Shown here: piece by piece, positions 59,801 through 64,000 of the stretch
Layout of the letters: each line of letters begins with the position of its first letter
How positions within the stretch are numbered: position 1 is the first letter of the stretch
Assembly: GCF_014876185.1 (NCBI RefSeq)
Contig: NZ_JADALJ010000001.1
Span: forward strand, 3,969,001 to 4,033,000
Source: Rufibacter sp. LB8
GTDB lineage: Bacteria > Bacteroidota > Bacteroidia > Cytophagales > Hymenobacteraceae
Length of the DNA stretch: 64,000 nt
Direction: 5' to 3'
The notes under the pieces: model-generated
Told to the model about the DNA's origin: nothing
The model's database searches: none
Seen by the model: only the letters and a program-made list of their open reading frames with translations
Program-made: the position numbers and the translations under genes

Positions 59801-62307
59801 CCACGGTAGACCAGGGCCAGTCTGTTCAAATCACGGGTTCCTTCAGCAACTTGCAAGGGACACTTCTGCCTGAACGCGGAGCGGTAGGCCTATACCAAGG
59901 CAGTTACCCAAGTGACGGCGTGTTTAAAATGGCCCTGGAGGTAACTTCTACCAACGGCCGCTCCGGCACCTTCAAAGGCACCTTGCCTGCTAACCAAAGC
60001 GTGAAGGAACTGTTGAGTACCGGTATGTTCTATGTGTTGATCAAAACCGATGCCTTCCCGGCCGGTGAATTGAGAACCCAAATCTACAGAGCCACCAACC
60101 AGGGACCTGCCGTGCCGGTGTTCGCCACCCATAATGGAACCGATACGTACCCAATCCGCAACATCAAAGCGGTGTTCCCGGTGAGATGGAACGCGGCCAA
60201 AGACCCTGAGGCCAACGCCGTGACCTACACGTACCAGTTAGCCAAAGACGAGCAGTTCACCCAGCTGTTAGTGGAAGAAGCCACAGCTACGGCTTTGAAC
60301 TACACCGCTCAGCAGGAGAAGTGGTTTGCCTTATTAGGCGAAGAGAATACTGCCACTTTCTACCACCGTGTGATTGCCTCAGATGGTAAAAACGTAACAG
60401 TGGGAGCCACGCAGGCCTTAAAGCTGGAGAAAAACGCAGACCCTGTTACAGGCCCAGTAAATGTGCCCGCGCCTAACTTTGTGTATGACTGCAAAACCAA
60501 AGACGCAGACGGTAAGTGTATTGCCGCCTTCGGGGAAATGCCTTCTACCCAAGGCCACGGTGTGGTGATTGACAGAAAAGGCAGAACCTGGTCTGCGGCC
60601 TATGGCCTTGGTATTAGAATTCATGCCCCTAATGGAGACGTGGTGAATCTGGCCAACGCGCCGGGTATGGTGGTGGGCAGCAATGCCAGCGGAAGCCATA
60701 TCTCGTCCCTTACCTTAAATGGTGCCACCCATGCCGTGAGCAACGTGCGTGGTCTTGGTTTAGCCCATGACGGAAACATTCTGGTGGTGGTGAGAGACCG
60801 CGTGATCTACAAACTGTCTGTGGAGACCGGCCAGCCTTTGGCCAGTTGGGACGGCACCGCTACCGTAGGTACCGCCAGCTTCACCAACCCAACCTCTACC
60901 GCAGACGGAAAAGTGTACGTAGGTTCTGTTTCTACCAATGCCAACTGGCTCTTGAAGCAAAGCACCACAGAGCCAACCAAGTTTGAGCTATTGGCCAACG
61001 GCTTCACGTTGCCAGAACGCGCAGGGACTATCCGTTCGTCTATGATTTCGCCGGAAGGCAACAACATCTACGTACCTAGCTCCAGCTTGAACCGTCTGTT
61101 CAATTTCCACAGCGCCAACGGTTTGACAGCCTGGAACTTGGTGGAGACCATTAACATGCCTAACCCAGCCTCTAACTCAGTGTATGCGGCGGGCAAAAAC
61201 AAGGTATACGTAGTGGCCAACACCAGCGGAAACACACCACCCACCCTCATGATGCGTGATGACACAGACCCTGCCCAGAAAATCTCCTGGACCCTTCCAT
61301 TGCCAGAGGTAGTTGGAAATGACCTGCGCGGTCTGTGGCTCTCAAAAGGCGAAGACACCTTGTACACCACGGCGGCCAACGGGTTCATCTACCGTTACAT
61401 CATTCCTGCCACCGGTGGAACCGAGGTGCCAAGAGTACTGGAAGACATGACTATTGGCCAGGCCCGGCCGGTGAACACCAATGGGGTGGCCACTCAGGCT
61501 GGTAAATATGTGCGGGTGAAAGGCGTGGTGAACGCCACCAACCTGTCAAGAGCCTACCTGGACCTGGCGCTTACCAGCGGCGGACAAGGGATTCAAGTAT
61601 ACAAAGTGAGCCGCGGCGAGATGACGTATACCCCAACCCTTGGCGACAGCATAGCCGCCATTGGGGTGTTGAGACAGTACAACGGCCAACTTAGACTGGA
61701 AGTAGACTCTGTGCGCCTTATTCAGGCAGGCAAGCCGTTGATTTCACCGTCTGTGGTGACCGCAGCCTCAGAAGAACTGGAGTCTTACGTGGTGCAGTTC
61801 AGCAATGCTACGTTGGTAAACCCAGCGCAGTGGACCACCGGCCAAGGCTACCACGGCTTTGAAGTACAGCTGCAGACTGAAGGTGGAATTGTGCCCATGT
61901 TCATTCCGGCTACTTCTGACCTGTACAACCTGCCAGCGCCAAACGGACGTATCCATTTCACAGGCGTGGTGCAGCAGTTCAAAGCCGAGGCACCGTACAC
62001 CTCTGGGTATTATGTAGTACCGTTGGGTGCCGCTACCTTAACCGGCGTGCGTACAGACACTGAGGCGCAGCAAGTAGCCGTGTACCCAGTGCCAACCTCC
62101 GGAAGCCTGCAGGTGCAATTGCCAGAGTCACTTAGAAAAGGAACCCGCCTGCAGGTAACTGACCTGGCCGGGAAAACCATCTTGGTGAAGGAAACCAAAA
62201 CCCACGACGGAGTAACGCTTGATTTAAGCAACCAGGCAGCCGGCGTTTATCTGGTGGTGTTGCACACGCCAAACGGCAAAGTGGTGCGCCGCGTAGTAAA
62301 ACAGTAA
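56848..62307 (+). CDS. Multidomain T9SS cargo protein: phosphodiester glycosidase, metallophosphoesterase, CHRD, propeller, OB, sorting domain
   Basis: 1819 residues, signal peptide (KKSVLPLKVLFLAGWLLCCTQPLFAQ). Order: NAGPA-type phosphodiester glycosidase domain (about 50-305; YAVVNGGFF, PRTGIGRTADNKVILMVVEGR, MNFDGGGSS); golvesin-C-like beta-sandwich (about 307-437); two Ig-like domains; calcineurin-like metallophosphoesterase (about 654-896; ISDLNSSFG, GGDMIAG, MGNHDAA, IGHLPLYG, SGHHHAYYPG); CHRD-like domain (about 985-1081, AFPAGELRTQIYR); an Fn/Ig-like segment; propeller (about 1204-1525); OB-fold-like (about 1531-1730); type A sorting domain (about 1738-1819). It probably acts on phosphodiester-linked sugars or phosphate esters at the cell surface. 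The propeller, OB and sorting modules match the two preceding proteins. Confidence 0.87.
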   Translation: MKKSVLPLKVLFLAGWLLCCTQPLFAQLNLTWTKPAELNAGLPPSVQVFYSNTPVNGAVMKTYYALIDLNDPNLEFKTGYIPGVKKTPNQWAAAETDPVYAVVNGGFFNTTTNVALGTAVQDGQVLAINAKDNRTRSVFGVLPGNIADIAWIYHVGAQNTMYQYPNPNTAINQSPSATFPAGAQLWPASTALGAGPVIVHNGQLRITKDEEAMWASGDNREPRTGIGRTADNKVILMVVEGRNPGISSGVTIPEMAQIFLGIGAHEAMNFDGGGSSALAIQGKNTILPSDAGEQRAVPTALLVKRRTHVYDTENGVVYFERGGAWTESANTGFHGPSKSRVIETGDGSKFATYKLAGINPGRYELKAWWVAANNRSTNTPYTIYRSGAASPVTVRVDQTANGSKFNVIGTYDLGPNDSIVISNDAQGQFVVADALSLIKVGESLPAISFAGNQDRGEAIENQNSTFNVTLASPNSGFTLSKLRIFKKVNGGAEAQVGDEIALNGVYTHTYPFTYNGSDPVGANVSFRFELEDSFGRTVSRTFDYTVVTLTQVVFKGGAAEGTHPQLRPLSLELSLETRQPAVNVKELKVFKSVNGGSEQQVGTTVALAAQPQQDYTFTTTLSEAVNSKVNLRFELTDANNVKASRTYQATVAPPRGDFRLAVISDLNSSFGSVTYEWQVDSIMQRIPRLWRPDMVVAGGDMIAGQSATLTATQVAAMWAGFDAKVAQPLKAANIPFAFTMGNHDAALALDRTEAEKYWKKPENMPSWHPVDMTNYPFYFSYKPTPTSDIFFVSWEASSATISASQLEWVRAQFTSPEARAAKFRFLIGHLPLYGAAAQYNIAGNVLNNATALQAMMEELDVHTYISGHHHAYYPGKHGSVEFLNAGAAGSGPRAYMGLDEVAPNSVTLMDIFVEQDTIIYTTYEIKEQIASNMKITDEKRLPEIMNGVNGYMIRRDIAVSGAGVGSLSSYNKERSRASAATGTVTTVDQGQSVQITGSFSNLQGTLLPERGAVGLYQGSYPSDGVFKMALEVTSTNGRSGTFKGTLPANQSVKELLSTGMFYVLIKTDAFPAGELRTQIYRATNQGPAVPVFATHNGTDTYPIRNIKAVFPVRWNAAKDPEANAVTYTYQLAKDEQFTQLLVEEATATALNYTAQQEKWFALLGEENTATFYHRVIASDGKNVTVGATQALKLEKNADPVTGPVNVPAPNFVYDCKTKDADGKCIAAFGEMPSTQGHGVVIDRKGRTWSAAYGLGIRIHAPNGDVVNLANAPGMVVGSNASGSHISSLTLNGATHAVSNVRGLGLAHDGNILVVVRDRVIYKLSVETGQPLASWDGTATVGTASFTNPTSTADGKVYVGSVSTNANWLLKQSTTEPTKFELLANGFTLPERAGTIRSSMISPEGNNIYVPSSSLNRLFNFHSANGLTAWNLVETINMPNPASNSVYAAGKNKVYVVANTSGNTPPTLMMRDDTDPAQKISWTLPLPEVVGNDLRGLWLSKGEDTLYTTAANGFIYRYIIPATGGTEVPRVLEDMTIGQARPVNTNGVATQAGKYVRVKGVVNATNLSRAYLDLALTSGGQGIQVYKVSRGEMTYTPTLGDSIAAIGVLRQYNGQLRLEVDSVRLIQAGKPLISPSVVTAASEELESYVVQFSNATLVNPAQWTTGQGYHGFEVQLQTEGGIVPMFIPATSDLYNLPAPNGRIHFTGVVQQFKAEAPYTSGYYVVPLGAATLTGVRTDTEAQQVAVYPVPTSGSLQVQLPESLRKGTRLQVTDLAGKTILVKETKTHDGVTLDLSNQAAGVYLVVLHTPNGKVVRRVVKQ

Positions 62308-62325
62308 GCTTTATTCATTCCATAC

Positions 62326-62352
62326 AAAAGGGGACCCACAGGGTCCCCTTTT
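62326..62352 (+). terminator. Terminator of T9SS cargo gene 3
   Basis: AAAAGGGGACCC / GGGTCCCCTTTT with an ACA loop, then TATTTTT. Eighteen bases past the stop. Confidence 0.93.
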
Positions 62353-62366
62353 TATTTTTGCCCAGG

Positions 62367-62407
62367 TTCCGTTTTAGGCTCCATTTCCAGAAATGAAGCC
62401 AAAAACG
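62367..62407. repeat. Family-P palindrome, copy 23
   Basis: TTCCGTTTTAGGCTCCATTT, loop CCAG, AAATGAAGCCAAAAACG. Partly mismatched. Confidence 0.75.
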
Positions 62408-62456
62408 TTTGGCTGAAATCGGGCCATTCCAAACCCATAAAACTTTTGCTACTCTT

Positions 62457-62500
62457 CCCGTTTTCGGGCTCTGTTTTTGAAACGAAGCCCAAAACACGGG
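62457..62500. repeat. Family-P palindrome, copy 24
   Basis: CCCGTTTTCGGGCTCTG ... ACGAAGCCCAAAACACGGG with an altered loop (TTTTTGAA). Only 49 bases after copy 23. Confidence 0.75.
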
Positions 62501-62817
62501 TACCTATCCTCAGGTAATTTTCCCTTCTGTTCACCTGCCGTCGGCTTCGTTGAAAATATTTGAGCGCGCGCAAGGAACCACTATTCTGAATTCATGGAAA
62601 ATTTCGGTTTTAAGCCCTTTTAAAGCCGATGAAGAAGTGACGTTTGGCAACGGGAAGGTTTGGCCAGGAAAGTGCCGTAAAAGTGAGCTAATAGCCTTTT
62701 TTGAAAACATATTTCTGTGGGGAAAGAAAGGCCAGCGGTGTTGTGGAGGGAAATGAAGGTAGGGGGCATGCAACCTTCGGGCTGTTACAGGACTCTACTG
62801 TATAAACCCACGCACCC

Positions 62818-63165
62818 ATGAAAGTTCACTACGCCCTTTGCTTGTCAGTTCTGCTTCTTTTTTCTGGGTGCGACCTGGACGATGACCAAAAAGTTTGCAA
62901 CGTCAGCAATCCTACTGAGAACCTGCCCTGGCTTAAAGCCAAAAAGGAAGAGTTGCAGACGTCTATTAATTGCCATTTCATTGATCAGGGTGAGTGGCGT
63001 GGGATAACCGTTTTCATATTTGGGACCTGTTCGCCCCTCATTAGTTCTGTTCTGCTTGTCTATGACTGTGAAGGCAACCTGCTTTGCCCCAGCTCAAGTG
63101 CTGCTTGCCCTACTTTTCAAAGAAATGTGAGGTCGCGCAAAACCATCTGGCGAAACGGGAAATAG
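62818..63165 (+). CDS. Small Cys-rich lipoprotein, unknown function
   Basis: 115 residues with lipobox LLFSGC followed by DLDDD, an acidic surface-export-like signal. The mature part contains ENLPWLKAKKEELQ, a motif frequent in small Bacteroidota lipoproteins of unknown role, and six Cys after the lipid Cys (for example KVCNV, INCHF, GTCSP, YDCEGNLLCPSSSAACP), which could form disulphides. It ends in a basic tail. It stands alone between repeats, with family-P copy 25 beginning 15 bases after the stop. Confidence 0.75.
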   Translation: MKVHYALCLSVLLLFSGCDLDDDQKVCNVSNPTENLPWLKAKKEELQTSINCHFIDQGEWRGITVFIFGTCSPLISSVLLVYDCEGNLLCPSSSAACPTFQRNVRSRKTIWRNGK

Positions 63166-63179
63166 CTGGGTCTGGGGCA

Positions 63180-63223
63180 TTCTGTTTTCGGGCTCATTTC
63201 CAGAAACGAGGCCAAAAACAGAA
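63180..63223. repeat. Family-P palindrome, copy 25 (hybrid arms)
   Basis: TTCTGTTTTCGGGCTC with right arm GAGGCCAAAAACAGAA around ATTTCCAGAAAC. The outer TTCTG/CAGAA pair is compensated relative to TTCCG/CGGAA; the inner part has two mismatches from arm types that do not match. Confidence 0.8.
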
Positions 63224-63232
63224 AGCCCAACC

Positions 63233-63265
63233 TGTAGAGACACAATGCCTTGCGTCTTGCCTCTA
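63233..63265. repeat. Family-G palindrome (GTAGAGAC type)
   Basis: GTAGAGACACAATGCCTTG... ending TGCCTCTATG. An imperfect relative of the palindromes at 13941-13969 and in the islands. Confidence 0.5.
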
Positions 63266-63324
63266 TGCAACAATTATTAAAGATGAAGTAACTGCTGCTG
63301 CAAGATGAGGAGTAAACGAAAAAC

Positions 63325-63368
63325 AAAAAAGCCGTGCCCGGAAATGACTCCAGACACGGCTTTTTTTA
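63325..63368 (-). terminator. Terminator of asd
   Basis: AAAAAAGCCGTG and CACGGCTTTTTTT form a stem with a long loop. On the minus strand the stem is followed by a U-run, 16 bases past the asd stop. Confidence 0.85.
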
Positions 63369-63383
63369 TGCGGTTTGAATTGG

Positions 63384-64000
63384 TTACACCAGGTTGTTGG
63401 CCACCAAATACTCGGCAATCTGCACGGCGTTGGTGGCGGCTCCTTTGCGAAGGTTGTCGGCTACAATCCAGAGGTTGAGGGTGTTGGGCTGTGATTCATC
63501 GCGGCGCACGCGGCCTACAAACACCTCGTCGCGGCCGTGGGCGGTCAAAGGCATGGGGTACTGCAGGTTGGCGGTATCATCTACCACCACCACGCCCGGG
63601 GTTTCGTTTAAGATGCGGTACACTTCCTCCATGGTGAAATCTTTGGCAAACTCCACGTTCACGCTTTCAGAGTGGCCGCCCACTACCGGAATGCGCACGG
63701 TGGTAGCCGTTACTTGTATGCCTTCATCGCCCATGATTTTCTTGGTCTCCAGCACCATTTTCATCTCCTCTTTGGTGTACCCGTTCTCAGTGAACACGTC
63801 AATGTGCGGAATCACGTTCAGGTCAATGGTGTAGGCGTAGGCTTTCTCGCCTTCTTTGCCGGCACGCTCGTTCATGAGCTGGTCCACGGCTTTCTTGCCC
63901 GTTCCCGTCACTGACTGGTACGTGCTCACCACAATGCGCTTGATTTTTAACGCCTGGTGCAAGTGGTTGAGTGCCACCACCATTTGTATGGTAGAGCAGT
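63384..64000 (-). CDS. asd: Aspartate-semialdehyde dehydrogenase, C-terminal part (runs off window)
   Basis: The minus-strand frame enters from the right edge. The first complete codons read CSTIQMVVALNHLHQ, where the Cys is the catalytic nucleophile of Asd (NCSTIQ motif). About 205 residues are present, including VSTYQSVTGTGKKAVDQL, the substrate-binding RIPVVGGHSESVNVEF (catalytic His near GGHSE) and the C-terminal VADNLRKGAATNAVQIAEYLV with the conserved KGAA.N loop. Asd reduces aspartyl phosphate to aspartate semialdehyde for lysine, threonine, methionine and diaminopimelate. The N-terminal NADP-binding half lies outside the window. Confidence 0.95.
   Translation of the reverse strand, partial: CSTIQMVVALNHLHQALKIKRIVVSTYQSVTGTGKKAVDQLMNERAGKEGEKAYAYTIDLNVIPHIDVFTENGYTKEEMKMVLETKKIMGDEGIQVTATTVRIPVVGGHSESVNVEFAKDFTMEEVYRILNETPGVVVVDDTANLQYPMPLTAHGRDEVFVGRVRRDESQPNTLNLWIVADNLRKGAATNAVQIAEYLVANNLV

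Larger units (their letters stand above)
62308..62817. other. Intergenic region after T9SS cargo gene 3
   Basis: 510 bases: a terminator (62326-62352), family-P copies 23 and 24, then sequence with no feature I recognise up to the small lipoprotein gene. Confidence 0.55.

Noticed and set aside
27100-63000. Recurring peptide like SVFG.N..NEPENGK in many short frames on both strands
   Set aside because: It is the translation of family-P palindromes (TTTCCGTTTTCGGGC... read in one frame), not a conserved protein motif. Frames that begin inside it, such as the extended N-terminus at 33567, are artefacts.
8317-63223. Treating every family-P palindrome as an intrinsic terminator
   Set aside because: Most copies lack a T-run and at least two (13680, 38567) sit between divergent starts, so only those with T-runs are annotated as terminators.

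Overview
The window looks like chromosome from a member of the Bacteroidota, probably Cytophagales/Hymenobacteraceae (Rufibacter- or Pontibacter-like); the genus is an inference. Supporting signs are type IX secretion (a PorZ homologue and three cargo proteins with closely related type A sorting domains), an outer-membrane TonB receptor paired with a Cys-Ser-Asp-rich lipoprotein, a Cys-type (CXXXY) CcmE, a promoter of the TTTG-N19-TANNTTTG class, and several lipoproteins with acidic residues just after the lipobox Cys.

Layout. 1-6388 (-): a giant repetitive secreted surface protein, broken by one -1 frameshift at an A5 run (2907-2911) and cut by the window edge. 7299-8291: a lone MoxR ATPase. 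8601-13553 (-): a small LTxxQ-type secreted protein, then a TonB receptor/lipoprotein operon. 14583-19630 (+): cytochrome c maturation genes ccmB, ccmC, ccmD-like, ccmE, ccmF/ccsA. 20126-27090 (+): DUF2520 protein, [2Fe-2S] ferredoxin, IscX, KdsC-type phosphatase, cold-shock protein, UbiA prenyltransferase, PorZ, RecO. 27248-29820 (-): an nrnA-FKBP-FKBP operon. 30012-32692 (+): ndk and two tandem secreted proteins ending in TonB_C domains, one of them a DUF1684 fusion. 32902-38453 (-): secreted protein, PL10-type pectate lyase, flippase-like membrane protein, ScpA, lipoprotein. 38785-46959 (+): Dxs, two small secreted proteins, alpha/beta hydrolase, small membrane protein, nine-Asp-box propeller protein. 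47882-49619: a receiver protein divergent from an uncharacterised lipoprotein. 49941-62307 (+): three large modular T9SS cargo proteins built from shared modules. 63384-64000 (-): the C-terminal part of aspartate-semialdehyde dehydrogenase.

The strongest unexplained signal is in the gaps. I count 25 copies of one intergenic palindrome: arms near CCGTTTTCGGGCTCATTT and its complement around a CCAG/TCAG loop. They sit mostly 2-80 bases after stop codons, on either strand. Arm position 8 appears as all four Watson-Crick pairs in different copies (C-G, T-A, A-T, G-C), and the flanks often extend the pairing, so the folded form seems to be what is kept. Some copies end in T-runs and should terminate transcription; others do not. 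Several other repeat families (short GTAGGG...CCCTAC palindromes with a shared tail, a 70-base element, a C-rich element, GGGTAGTC palindromes) cluster in gene-free islands at about 13.6-14.5, 19.7-20.1, 36.9-37.5, 42.9-43.2 and 47.1-47.7 kb. I saw no tRNA, rRNA, CRISPR array or intact insertion sequence.
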